19,427 nt of DNA from CBDUQI01 sp965369325 (GCA_965369325.1 CBDUQI010000106.1:1-19427), one strand, 5' to 3'. Numbered from the stretch's first letter, positions 1 through 7,787 are shown. Program-made: numbers and translations. The notes: a model not told the origin generated them from the sequence alone.

Positions 1-489
1 ATCCGCAATCGGAAAATCGGGTTTATCTTCCAGAGCTTTAATCTGATCCCGGATCTGGATGTGTTCGATAACGTTGATGTGCCGCTGCGCTATCGCGGAT
101 TAAAAGGGGGCGAGCGCGCCCGTCGTATTGATCATGCATTGGAGCTTGTGGGCTTGAGCTCGCGGCGCAAGCACCTGCCGGCGCAACTATCCGGCGGGCA
201 GCAGCAGCGGGTGGCGATTGCCCGCGCGCTGGCGGGCGAGCCTGCCTGTTTGCTGGCAGATGAGCCCACCGGCAATCTGGACTCATTGATGGCGCGCCAG
301 GTGATGGAGATGCTGGAGCAAATTAATGCCAGTGGCACCACCATCGTGATGGTGACGCATGATCCGGAACTGGCACGGCGCGCGCATCGCAATGTGCAGG
401 TGCTGGACGGGCGTATTAATGACCTGCAGGTGTTCTCATCGGATGCGCGAGCGCAGGAACCAGCGGCCGGCGCGGCCGGGAGCGTTTGA
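1..489 (+). CDS. ABC transporter ATP-binding protein, LolD/MacB type (5' end outside window)
   Basis: This is the C-terminal 162 residues of an ATPase that powers an FtsX-family exporter at the inner membrane. The frame is open from the first base, so the gene starts upstream; the GTG at 61 is internal. The Q-loop region reads FIFQSFNLIPDL, followed by the signature LSGGQQQRVAIARAL, Walker B CLLADEPTGNLD and the switch His in MVTHD. The Walker A lies outside the window. The LSGGQQQR signature and NLD after Walker B are typical of the LolD/MacB/FtsE branch. The stop at 487-489 is followed one base later by the ATG of the first permease, so the two are co-transcribed and probably coupled. The substrate cannot be read from the ATPase. 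Confidence 0.95.
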   Translation: MRNRKIGFIFQSFNLIPDLDVFDNVDVPLRYRGLKGGERARRIDHALELVGLSSRRKHLPAQLSGGQQQRVAIARALAGEPACLLADEPTGNLDSLMARQVMEMLEQINASGTTIVMVTHDPELARRAHRNVQVLDGRINDLQVFSSDARAQEPAAGAAGSV

Positions 490-490
490 A

Positions 491-1810
491 ATGCTGGCCT
501 ACGAATTTAGACGTGCCTGGCAGAGTTTGCGCCAGACCCCAGTGCTCAGCACTCTAATGGTAAGCGCGATTGGTCTTGGGGTGGGCGTGTCGATGACCAC
601 CTTGAGTATCTACCATTTGATGTCAGCTAATCCCATTCCTTACAAATCCGACCAGCTGTTCGCGGTGACGATGGATGGCTGGGATGTGGATGAGGGCTGG
701 GACGAGGAGGACTTCCCCGGGCTGCCGCCGTGGGAGCTGACCTGGCGCGATGCGATGGCGCTGCGTGAGAGCACCATTCCGACGCATCACGCGGCAATGT
801 TCACCGCCAGCGCGGTGGTGCAGCCAGACTCACCGGATATCAATCCGTTTCTGACCACCGCGCGCGCGACGGATGCCGGGTTTTTCGCGCTATTTGACGT
901 GCCGTTTTTGTTTGGTGGCGCGTGGGATGCCAAAGCCGATGAGCGAGGCGAGCAGGTGGTGGTGCTGAGCCGGGAGACGAACGAGAAAGTGTTCGGCGGC
1001 GAGGACAGCGTCGGGCGCGAAATCCTGCTTAGCGATCGGCGGTTTCGGGTGGCGGGAGTCATCGCGGACTGGAACCCGGTGCCCAAGTACTACGACGTGA
1101 ACAACGGTGCCTTTAACGATGCGGAAGATCTGTTCTTCCCCATTTCGCTGACCCGCGCGCTTGAGTTGTCATCGATGGGTAATGTCAACTGCTGGAAGAG
1201 GGTGGAGCTCGATACCTTTGATGCGTTTCTTCAATCCGAATGCGTGTGGGTTCAATACTGGGCGCAGCTGGACGATCGCGCTCAGCGTGAGAACTATCAG
1301 GATTTTATCGATGCCTATGTGGGTGAGCAAAAAGCACTGGGTCGGTTCGAGCGACCGCTGAACAACCGCCTGACCGACGTTGATGAGTGGTTGGAAACCC
1401 GACGCGTGGTCCGCGATGATAGCCGCGTGCTTTTGGGGCTTTCGTTCATGTTCCTGGCCGTGTGTGTGTTCAACACGGTGGGGTTGTTGCTGGCGAAGTT
1501 TATCGGCAAGGCGCCACAGGTGAGCTTGCTGCGCGCATTAGGCGCCAGCCGTTGGGACATCTTCCGACAGCATATTATTGAGGTGGGCATTATCGGGCTT
1601 ACCGGCGGCGCGCTGGGCCTCGGGCTGGCATGGTTAGGCCTGCGGGGTATTCGCTTGTTGTCCGATGGTTCGCAGGGCTTTACTTATCTGGATACCCAGA
1701 TGCTGCTGACCGGCGTGGGCATTGCGATTGCCGCCAGCCTGGTCGCCGGCCTGCTGCCCACCTGGCGGGTGTGCAATATGTCCCCCGCGCCGTTTTTGCG
1801 TACTCAGTAG
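491..1810 (+). CDS. FtsX/MacB-type ABC permease, first subunit
   Basis: A 439-residue inner-membrane permease. The ATG at 491 was chosen because it directly follows the ATPase stop and starts a protein MLAYEFRRAWQSL, the usual FtsX/MacB opening; the longer reading from 359 would run through the ATPase. Topology fits MacB_PCD-FtsX: one N-terminal membrane segment (about residues 18-42, rich in Gly and Val), a periplasmic domain of about 270 residues, then three C-terminal segments (near residues 315-340, 360-385 and 400-420). The sequence VSLLRALGASRWDIFRQH lies in the conserved cytoplasmic loop of this family. It probably heterodimerises with the next gene product. MacB-type exporters act mechanically on periplasmic substrates rather than by alternating access; that role here is inferred from the family. 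Confidence 0.93.
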   Translation: MLAYEFRRAWQSLRQTPVLSTLMVSAIGLGVGVSMTTLSIYHLMSANPIPYKSDQLFAVTMDGWDVDEGWDEEDFPGLPPWELTWRDAMALRESTIPTHHAAMFTASAVVQPDSPDINPFLTTARATDAGFFALFDVPFLFGGAWDAKADERGEQVVVLSRETNEKVFGGEDSVGREILLSDRRFRVAGVIADWNPVPKYYDVNNGAFNDAEDLFFPISLTRALELSSMGNVNCWKRVELDTFDAFLQSECVWVQYWAQLDDRAQRENYQDFIDAYVGEQKALGRFERPLNNRLTDVDEWLETRRVVRDDSRVLLGLSFMFLAVCVFNTVGLLLAKFIGKAPQVSLLRALGASRWDIFRQHIIEVGIIGLTGGALGLGLAWLGLRGIRLLSDGSQGFTYLDTQMLLTGVGIAIAASLVAGLLPTWRVCNMSPAPFLRTQ

Positions 1811-1827
1811 TTGTTAAGGAGAAGCTG

Positions 1828-3036
1828 ATGGAAATCCGTCCAATTCTAAGTGCGCTGACCCGCAACAAAACGGGCGCGGTGCTGATCGCCCTGCAAATCG
1901 CCTTCACGCTGGCGGTGGTGCTGAATGCGGTGTTCATTGTCGGCAAGCGGGTGGAGAAGATGAATCGCCCCACGGGCATGGACATGGAAAACATCGTGGT
2001 GGCGCAGAACTGGATCATCGCGCCCGATACGGATGTTGAGCAGATGACGCGCCGGGATTTAGCTGCGCTGCGCGCGATTCCTGGCGTGATCAATGCGACC
2101 GCCAGCCACCAGGTGCCCTTGAGCGGGGGCGGCTGGGGCGATCAGATCAAGACCGCCACGGGCCCGGATGCGCCAACGGTTGGGACTGTGCGTTACCCGA
2201 TGGATGAGGGCGCGGTGGAGGCGTTGGGCTTAACTATCAGCGAAGGCCGTGGTTTCCGGGCCGAGGAAATTAACTATCGCGAGCCCAATGCGAATCCGCC
2301 GGTGGCTGGGGTGCTGGTCACACAGGCGCTGCTGGATGCGGCATTCGATCAGGGCGGGGGCGGTGTGGGCAGTACGCTGTACGATGGGCTGGATCGTCCG
2401 TTTAAAGTGGTGGGTGTGATTGAGCAGATGCACGGTGCCTGGATTAACTGGGACAACCTGGAACATGTGCTGATTTCCCCCGAGCTACCCTCCGGCCCGT
2501 TGGTCCGATATATGGTGCGCGCCGAGCCAGGCATGGTACAGAGTCTGTTGCCACAGGTGGAGGAGACGTTGATCGGTATCGATCGCAATCGGGTAATTCG
2601 CCGGGTGAGAACCATGGCCGAGCTGGCAGGTAATTCTTACACGGGCGATCGCACGATGGCCGTGGTGCTGGCCTGTGTTGTGATGCTGTTGATCGTGATC
2701 ACCTCGCTCGGCATAGTCGGGCTGGCCAGCTTCAGTGTTCGCCAGCGCACTAAGCAGATTGGCACGCGGCGGGCGATTGGTGCGCGGCGTTTCGATATCG
2801 TGCGGTATTTCTTGCTGGAAAATTGGCTCACCACCACCTTCGGTGTGGCCCTGGGCGTGGTGCTGACACTGGGTTTTAACTACTGGTTGGTCACGGAGTA
2901 TTCGCTGGAACGCTTGCACCCGGTGTACTTGCCGGTTGGCATCATGGGGCTTTGGTTGCTGGGCCTGGGCTCGGTGCTGGGGCCGGCACGACGGGCGGCC
3001 GCAATCGCGCCAGCCGTGGCAACGCGCACGGTGTGA
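1828..3036 (+). CDS. FtsX/MacB-type ABC permease, second subunit
   Basis: A 402-residue inner-membrane permease with the same four-segment topology as its neighbour: an N-terminal segment (about residues 12-34), a large periplasmic domain and three C-terminal segments. The loop reads RTKQIGTRRAIGARRFDIVRYF, the typical FtsX motif after the second segment. The ATG at 1828 has a Shine-Dalgarno TAAGGAGA at 1815-1822 and lies 17 bases after the previous stop; upstream codons in this frame overlap the first permease. The two permeases differ in sequence, so the exporter is probably a heterodimer with one shared ATPase. A HlyD-like adaptor gene upstream of the window would be expected for this arrangement but cannot be seen. 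Confidence 0.93.
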   Translation: MEIRPILSALTRNKTGAVLIALQIAFTLAVVLNAVFIVGKRVEKMNRPTGMDMENIVVAQNWIIAPDTDVEQMTRRDLAALRAIPGVINATASHQVPLSGGGWGDQIKTATGPDAPTVGTVRYPMDEGAVEALGLTISEGRGFRAEEINYREPNANPPVAGVLVTQALLDAAFDQGGGGVGSTLYDGLDRPFKVVGVIEQMHGAWINWDNLEHVLISPELPSGPLVRYMVRAEPGMVQSLLPQVEETLIGIDRNRVIRRVRTMAELAGNSYTGDRTMAVVLACVVMLLIVITSLGIVGLASFSVRQRTKQIGTRRAIGARRFDIVRYFLLENWLTTTFGVALGVVLTLGFNYWLVTEYSLERLHPVYLPVGIMGLWLLGLGSVLGPARRAAAIAPAVATRTV

Positions 3037-3092
3037 GCAGCGCATGGCATCTCGATGCCGTGGCATGTCAGGAACTCGGAGGGAAGGGCTTG

Positions 3093-4478
3093 GTGGACAG
3101 TGCGGCAAACCCGTCGGTGTTGATTATCGATGACAACGAGGCGGTATGTACGGCGCTTGAGGTGCTTTGCTCCTTGCACGATATCACCACCTACAGCGCC
3201 AGTTCGCCGCGTGAGGGGTTGGCGGCGTTGAGCGCGCACCCGGTAGACTTGGTGATCCAGGATATGAACTTTACGGGTGACACCACTTCCGGTGAGGAAG
3301 GGGTGGCGCTGTTTCATCAGATTCGTGAAGTTGATGCCGATATGCCGATCATCCTGCTCACCGCATGGACCCATCTGGAAACGGCGGTTAGTTTGGTGAA
3401 GGCGGGCGCGGCCGACTACATGGCCAAGCCGTGGGACGATGACAAGCTCATGGTCACCGCACAGAACCTGATTGAGCTGCGCGCCGCATCGCGTTCGCAG
3501 GCGCAGTTTGCCGCGCGCCGACTGGCCTCGCGCCAACGGCTGGCGGGTCAGTACGATCTGCAGGGGCTGATCTACGAAAGCGACGCGATGCATGAGCTAC
3601 TAAGTGTCGCCTTGCGAGTGGCCCACGCGGATGTCCCCGTGCTGATTACGGGCGCGAATGGCGCCGGTAAGGAAAAGTTGGCAGAGATCATCCAGGCTAA
3701 CTCCGCGTGCCCGAACGGGCCATTCGTCAAGGTCAATGCAGGTGCTTTGCCGGCGGAGTTAATTGAAAGCGAACTGTTCGGCGCCCAGGCGGGTGCGTTC
3801 ACCGGTGCTCGTCAGACACGCCAGGGACGGTTTGAGGCGGCCGACGGCGGCACGTTGTTTCTGGACGAGATTGGCAATCTGCCGTCCGAAGGGCAGGCCA
3901 AGCTATTGCGGGTGCTGCAGACCGGCGAGTTTGAGCGCTTGGGCAGCAGCCAGACGGTGCGTGTGAATGTGCGCGTGATCAGCGCGACCAATTCTGACTT
4001 ACCGGCGGCCATTGAGCGCGGCGAGTTCCGCGAGGATCTGTTTTATCGCCTGAATCTTATTGAGTTGCAGGTGCCGCCGCTGGCGGATCGTATTGAGGAT
4101 GTGCTGCCATTAGCAGAGCACTTTGTGGATGATCAACATTTTCTCTCACCTGCGGCGCGGTCGGCGTTGTTGGGGCATGACTGGCCAGGCAACGTGCGCG
4201 AACTGGCCAACTGTATTCAGCGGGCCTGCCTGCTGGCATCCCAATCGCAACTTGAGCCGCCCGAATTGGGTTTGCCCGCATCCACTGGCCCGCGCTACCC
4301 CGCCAACCACGGCGCGGCAAACGATCTGGATGCGCAAACTGTTAAGGTAGCGTTGGAGCGCAACGGTGGCGTGGTGGCGCATGCTGCCCGCGAGTTGGGC
4401 CTGTCACGTCAGGCGCTTTACCGACGGATGGATAAGTTTGGTCTACCACGCAGTCAAGGCGGTCAGGAAGGGGGGTGA
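3093..4478 (+). CDS. Sigma-54-dependent response regulator, NtrC family
   Basis: A 461-residue bacterial enhancer-binding protein. Residues 9-115 form a receiver domain with acidic pocket D13/D14, phospho-acceptor D57 (VIQDMNF), T90 and K112. Residues about 155-390 form the AAA+ domain: Walker A GANGAGKE with K193, an intact GAFTGA sigma-54 contact loop (234-239) and Walker B D258/E259 (TLFLDEIG), with WPGNVREL near the sensor region. The C-terminus carries a Fis-type helix-turn-helix (AARELGLSRQALYRR). The GTG at 3093 (or TTG at 3090) is preferred because GGAGGG lies at 3078-3083 and the receiver begins at once; the reading from 2952 overlaps the permease. Together with the next gene it forms a two-component system, likely controlling the exporter. 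No sigma-54 promoter was found in the window, so its target probably lies upstream. Confidence 0.94.
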   Translation: MDSAANPSVLIIDDNEAVCTALEVLCSLHDITTYSASSPREGLAALSAHPVDLVIQDMNFTGDTTSGEEGVALFHQIREVDADMPIILLTAWTHLETAVSLVKAGAADYMAKPWDDDKLMVTAQNLIELRAASRSQAQFAARRLASRQRLAGQYDLQGLIYESDAMHELLSVALRVAHADVPVLITGANGAGKEKLAEIIQANSACPNGPFVKVNAGALPAELIESELFGAQAGAFTGARQTRQGRFEAADGGTLFLDEIGNLPSEGQAKLLRVLQTGEFERLGSSQTVRVNVRVISATNSDLPAAIERGEFREDLFYRLNLIELQVPPLADRIEDVLPLAEHFVDDQHFLSPAARSALLGHDWPGNVRELANCIQRACLLASQSQLEPPELGLPASTGPRYPANHGAANDLDAQTVKVALERNGGVVAHAARELGLSRQALYRRMDKFGLPRSQGGQEGG

Positions 4479-4521
4479 GCATCTGCCCGCTATGACCGAT
4501 AGCCCGGCGCTGACGCGTATC

Positions 4522-4527
4522 GGGGAG
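4522..4527 (+). promoter_or_regulatory. Ribosome binding site that supports a TTG start for the histidine kinase
   Basis: GGGGAG lies 8 bases before TTG 4536. The kinase frame has a stop at 4500-4502 and no ATG or GTG before the first membrane segment, so this site decides the start. Confidence 0.6.
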
Positions 4528-4535
4528 CGCACGCT

Positions 4536-5900
4536 TTGTTACCCGCTATCTCGTTAGAGGCGAGGTTGGCACTGGCCGGAGCTGCGGCGGTGGTCGTGGC
4601 CGCCGTGCTGGCCGCGTTGCTGATGCGGCACGTTGAGATTCTCTGGCTGTCGGTCGCACTGGCGAGCCTCGCGGTGTTGCCACCCTATCTGTATGTTGCG
4701 CACTGGTTGCAGGCACCCAGTGCCCGCACAGCCTCCGCACTGGCCGATGGGATGGCGCGATTGCGTGATAAGGATTTCAGCGCCGGGCTGGCGCTTAGCG
4801 GGTCGCAGGAAAGCCAGGAGCTCGTTAGCCTGTTTAATGATCTGAGCCATTCGCTGCGTGACGAGCGCCAGACCCTTTACCAACGCGAACTCATGCTGGA
4901 CACGGTTATCCAGAGCACACCACTGGCGATGGTGTTGACCAATGCCGGTGGGCGCATTTTGTATGCCAACGCTGCCGCTCGTCAGCTGTTTCTGGCTGGA
5001 CGCCCGATCGAAGGGATGGCCTTCCGGCCGCTGGTGTCCAAAGCCGACAGCGCCCTACAGGAGGCAGTGCGTCGCGGTACTGACGGGTTGTTTACGGTGG
5101 AGGGCGAGGCCAATGAGCCGGATACCTACCATCTGTCTTACCGGCGCTTTGCGCTTAACGCGCAGCAGCACGATCTGTACCTGTTCAAGCGTCTCACACA
5201 CGAGCTCAATCGCCAGGAGGTGGCTACCTGGAAGAAGGTGATCCGGGTGATCAGCCACGAGTTGAACAATTCACTGGCGCCGATGTCGTCATTGGCCCAT
5301 TCCGGCCGTCGGCTGGTCGCCCGGTCGGGCAGCGACAAGCTAGATACCATCTTTCGCACCATCGAAGAACGTGCGGCGCATCTGAAAGGGTTTATTCAGG
5401 CTTACGCGAAGTTTGCCAAGTTGCCTCAACCGCAACTGGCGAGCGTGCTGTGGAGGCCGTTCGTCGAGCGCCTGCATGAGACAGTCAGTTTCAATCTGGC
5501 TGACGATTTACCGCCAGGCAGCGGCTGGTTTGATGAGACACAAATGGAGCAGGTGCTGATTAACCTGATTAAGAACGCGCATGAGTCCGGCTCGCCGCCG
5601 GATGAGGTGAAACTGCGCGTTCGACGTGTCGCAGGTCAGACGCGTCTTGATGTGATCGACCGGGGAGCTGGGATGTCCGAAGTCGTATTGGGCAATGCGT
5701 TGCTGCCGTTTTATTCCACTAAACGTAGCGGGACAGGACTGGGCCTGCCGCTCAGTCGCGAGATTGTAGAGGCGCATGGCGGGCGCCTGAGCCTGTCACA
5801 CGGCGCCAGCGGCGGGCTGGTGGTATCCATCTGGTTACCGGAGCCGGTACCCACCGTGACCGAAGCGGACAAAACAGAACAAGATCAATCGCCTGTCTAA
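4536..5900 (+). CDS. Sensor histidine kinase, NtrY-like
   Basis: A 454-residue membrane sensor kinase, partner of the preceding NtrC-type regulator. Two hydrophobic segments (about 11-30 and 35-58) are almost adjacent, so there is hardly any periplasmic sensor; the signal is probably sensed in the membrane or cytoplasm. A HAMP-like linker (about 60-115) leads to a PAS-like domain (about 118-220). The dimerisation/phospho-acceptor helix reads VISHELNNSLAP with H241, the form found in NtrY-type kinases. The ATPase domain has the N box (LINLIKNAHE, N347), the G1 box DRGAGM, the F box PFYSTK and the G2 box GTGLGL (399-404). The start is TTG, 57 bases after the regulator stop, which may keep kinase levels below those of the regulator. 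Confidence 0.92.
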   Translation: MLPAISLEARLALAGAAAVVVAAVLAALLMRHVEILWLSVALASLAVLPPYLYVAHWLQAPSARTASALADGMARLRDKDFSAGLALSGSQESQELVSLFNDLSHSLRDERQTLYQRELMLDTVIQSTPLAMVLTNAGGRILYANAAARQLFLAGRPIEGMAFRPLVSKADSALQEAVRRGTDGLFTVEGEANEPDTYHLSYRRFALNAQQHDLYLFKRLTHELNRQEVATWKKVIRVISHELNNSLAPMSSLAHSGRRLVARSGSDKLDTIFRTIEERAAHLKGFIQAYAKFAKLPQPQLASVLWRPFVERLHETVSFNLADDLPPGSGWFDETQMEQVLINLIKNAHESGSPPDEVKLRVRRVAGQTRLDVIDRGAGMSEVVLGNALLPFYSTKRSGTGLGLPLSREIVEAHGGRLSLSHGASGGLVVSIWLPEPVPTVTEADKTEQDQSPV

Positions 5901-5906
5901 TTGGAT

Positions 5907-5935
5907 ATGTTTTGTACATGTTTTAGTAGGACAAA
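5907..5935 (+). repeat. 11-bp direct repeats and inverted repeat next to a promoter (candidate operator)
   Basis: ATGTTTT occurs at 5907-5913 and again at 5918-5924, exactly 11 bp apart (one helical turn). The segment also contains the palindrome TGTACA (5913-5918) and an inverted repeat TTTGT (5911-5915) / ACAAA (5931-5935). It ends 3 bp before the -35 box of the promoter at 5939, a typical repressor position. The protein that binds is unknown; the winged-helix product itself is one candidate. Confidence 0.4.
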
Positions 5936-5938
5936 TAA

Positions 5939-5967
5939 TTGACACTAGTGGGGTTGGCGGCTATATT
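5939..5967 (+). promoter_or_regulatory. Sigma-70 promoter for the winged-helix gene
   Basis: A perfect -35 TTGACA (5939-5944), a 17-bp spacer and a -10 TATATT (5962-5967, 5 of 6 matches). Transcription would start near 5974, about 27 bases before the ATG at 6001. This is the clearest housekeeping promoter in the window and lies in a locally AT-richer stretch. Confidence 0.75.
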
Positions 5968-6000
5968 TTGTGCTACGTCCCCCAAGCTAAGGCAACTGAA

Positions 6001-6360
6001 ATGAAGCAGAGTCAATGGACCTATCTCAGCAACCATGGCCACGTGTTGGTGTGTCTGGCGCGTGACCGCAACGCACGGCTACGCGATGTGGCTGCAGCGG
6101 TTGGCATTACCGAGCGAGCGGTACAGCGCATCGTGGCCGAACTAGAGCAGTCCGGTGTACTTACTCGGGAGCGCGAAGGTCGGCGCAACCACTACACACT
6201 GGATCGGGAGCAACCGCTGCGCCACAGCATCGAGGCGGCGAGCACCGTCGGTGATTTGCTGGATGCTCTGGCAGACACCCGCATGCGAGTGCGCCCGGCG
6301 GTTAGCTCGCTGTCTAGCCTACTGCCAAGTAATACCCACGCGGCGTTTAGCAAGAACTGA
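6001..6360 (+). CDS. Winged-helix (MarR-like) transcriptional regulator
   Basis: A 119-residue cytoplasmic DNA-binding protein. Residues about 5-75 form a winged helix-turn-helix: helix 2 RLRDVAAAVGI, recognition helix TERAVQRIVAELEQSG and wing VLTREREGRRNHYTLD. The opening WTYLSNHGHVLVCLARD belongs to a family of small stand-alone winged-helix proteins that I recognise but whose function is not well defined. The tail (80-119) has no recognisable effector domain. The ATG at 6001 was chosen over the upstream TTG 5968 because the latter lies within the -10 region; AAGG at 5989-5992 serves as a ribosome binding site. It is monocistronic, with its own promoter and a strong hairpin after the stop. 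Confidence 0.9.
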   Translation: MKQSQWTYLSNHGHVLVCLARDRNARLRDVAAAVGITERAVQRIVAELEQSGVLTREREGRRNHYTLDREQPLRHSIEAASTVGDLLDALADTRMRVRPAVSSLSSLLPSNTHAAFSKN

Positions 6361-6374
6361 GTGGGCCGGCGCCC

Positions 6375-6390
6375 GCCCGCCGCGGCGGGC
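6375..6390. repeat. Perfect 16-bp GC palindrome
   Basis: GCCCGCCGCGGCGGGC, 8+8 bp without a spacer, begins 14 bases after the winged-helix stop. It has no T-tract. It may act with the hairpin at 6408-6432 in ending or protecting the upstream transcript. Confidence 0.6.
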
Positions 6391-6407
6391 TCGCGGCGCT
6401 ATCCCCG

Positions 6408-6432
6408 AGCACTCGGGCATCGCCTGAGTGCT
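6408..6432. terminator. Hairpin after the winged-helix gene, terminator-like without T-tract
   Basis: AGCACTCGGGC (6408-6418) pairs with GCCTGAGTGCT (6422-6432) around the loop ATC: 11 pairs including one G-T. It is the strongest stem in this intergenic space. No run of T follows, so intrinsic termination is not certain; it could instead stabilise the 3' end or be a REP-like element. Confidence 0.4.
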
Positions 6433-6486
6433 GCCTTCACTGGCCTGTCCCCGAGCCACCGATCTGCGGGTGTTATCGAAAAAACC

Positions 6487-6513
6487 TAAAGTTTGGCAGT
6501 GTGCGGCCGACTA
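6487..6513 (+). promoter_or_regulatory. Candidate sigma-28 (FliA) promoter of the diguanylate cyclase gene
   Basis: TAAAGTTT (6487-6494), an 11-bp spacer, then GCCGACTA (6506-6513). The enterobacterial FliA consensus is TAAAGTTT-N11-GCCGATAA, so the -35 is a perfect match, the spacing is exact and the -10 matches 6 of 8. Transcription would begin near 6520, about 28 bases before the ATG at 6548. Confidence 0.65.
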
Positions 6514-6547
6514 CAGACGCCTAAGGATCAATCTCACCGGGGCCGGT

Positions 6548-7660
6548 ATGTCCAAAACCAACGGCGTGCACGGACGCGTGGACGATTCACCTGAGCAATC
6601 CATTATGTGGGCGCAGCTGGCGGAGGGCGCGCTGGATACGCTGGCGGGTTGTCTTCGTACAATGGGCCAGCAGGGGTTCCCGCTTGGCGACCAGGATGCG
6701 CATGAGGAGTTCACCGCGCATTGCGAGGCTTGGGCCATGCATGTGCTCACCGCTGGTCCACTCGAGGCTCAGGCCACCGCACGTGCGCGGGCGATCGCAC
6801 AGCTTGGGCCGGATGAGCGGGCATGGGCAGACCTAGGCCAGTTTTTTCGTCAGCGGCGACAGGCCGAGAACCGGTTCGTTGAGCAGCGCTTCGATGGTTT
6901 CAAAGAAGTGGTGTGGGATCTGGTGGACGGCATGCGCGAGATCAGCACCAGTGCTGCGGAGATGCACGATACGCTGAAGAGTAGTCTCGCGCGGCTGGAG
7001 GCACTTGCACACGACGGCGATCCGGACAAGCTGCGGTACAAGTTACCCAATATCGTCGACTCAATTCGTGACACAGTAAGTCAGCAGCGCGGGCGTTATG
7101 ACAGGCGCATCCGCAGCATGGGTGCGCGGCTGGACACCCTGCGTGATGATTTGCTGGTCGCGCAGCGGCGTATCCAGATAGACGACCTGACCAAAGTCTA
7201 CAATCGTGGTGCGTTTGACGAAGCCCTGCAGCGGCATGTGGATCTTGCCTTGGTCTCACAACAGCCGTTGGCGTTGCTTATGTTAGACCTGGATGAATTT
7301 AAGAAAATCAACGACACCTGGGGCCACCCGGCCGGCGATGCCGTACTGGTCAATTTTGCCGATTGTCTGAACCGTTGCTTTCTGCGCCGTAGCGATTTTG
7401 TGGCGCGTTATGGTGGCGAGGAGTTCGTGGTGATCCTGTTCGACACTACCGGTGAGCAGGCGCACCGCCTGGCACACCGGGTGTTGGAGCAGGTGCGCAA
7501 CATGAGCATCCCGCACGAGCAGGAGACTATCCGCCTTACCTGCTCTATCGGTGTCACCGTGCTGGAGGAGGACGATACACGTGAGCAACTGATGGCCCGG
7601 GCGGATAAGGCGCTGTACTTGGCCAAATCCGCCGGCCGCGACCGGGTGCAGACCGGTTGA
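6548..7660 (+). CDS. Diguanylate cyclase (GGDEF domain) with N-terminal helical region
   Basis: A 370-residue cytoplasmic enzyme that should make cyclic di-GMP from two GTP. The GGDEF domain covers about residues 205-370, with the active-site motif GGEEF (289-293) and an intact inhibitory site RRSD (R280-D283) exactly five residues before it, so product inhibition is expected. It opens with DDLTKVYNR, and metal/substrate motifs DLDEFKKIND and GHPAGD are present. The first 200 residues are predicted helical, have no membrane segment and no domain I recognise; residues 180-210 look like a coiled coil feeding the GGDEF domain. The ATG at 6548 is preferred because earlier in-frame starts lie before the predicted transcription start; the ribosome binding site is weak. 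The sigma-28 promoter suggests that it belongs to the motility regulon. Confidence 0.93.
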   Translation: MSKTNGVHGRVDDSPEQSIMWAQLAEGALDTLAGCLRTMGQQGFPLGDQDAHEEFTAHCEAWAMHVLTAGPLEAQATARARAIAQLGPDERAWADLGQFFRQRRQAENRFVEQRFDGFKEVVWDLVDGMREISTSAAEMHDTLKSSLARLEALAHDGDPDKLRYKLPNIVDSIRDTVSQQRGRYDRRIRSMGARLDTLRDDLLVAQRRIQIDDLTKVYNRGAFDEALQRHVDLALVSQQPLALLMLDLDEFKKINDTWGHPAGDAVLVNFADCLNRCFLRRSDFVARYGGEEFVVILFDTTGEQAHRLAHRVLEQVRNMSIPHEQETIRLTCSIGVTVLEEDDTREQLMARADKALYLAKSAGRDRVQTG

Positions 7661-7787
7661 ACCTCGGTGACCGACTATCGGGCTTTCCACCGCCTTCTGT
7701 CTAACCCGCATGGTAGTCGCGGGATGCAGCGGTTAACATGTACGCTCCAGCAAAAAGGGCGTAAAGCGCCACATTAAGGGGAAGACA

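Noticed and set aside
364..385. TGGCACG sequence as a possible sigma-54 -24 element
   Set aside because: No GC at the -12 position with the needed TTGC context, and it lies inside the ATPase coding sequence. Other TGGCAC occurrences were checked and also failed.
2485..3108. Long minus-strand reading frame across the second permease and regulator start
   Set aside because: It lies antisense to a well-supported FtsX permease; its His/Arg/Gln-rich translation has no domain and is a shadow of GC-rich codon use.
2880..3593. Minus-strand frame opposite the response regulator
   Set aside because: It is antisense to receiver and AAA+ motifs that are all intact on the plus strand; no recognisable domain.
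7757..7770. GGCG/CGCC mini-hairpin before the first oxidase-like gene
   Set aside because: Only four pairs; expected by chance in DNA of this composition.
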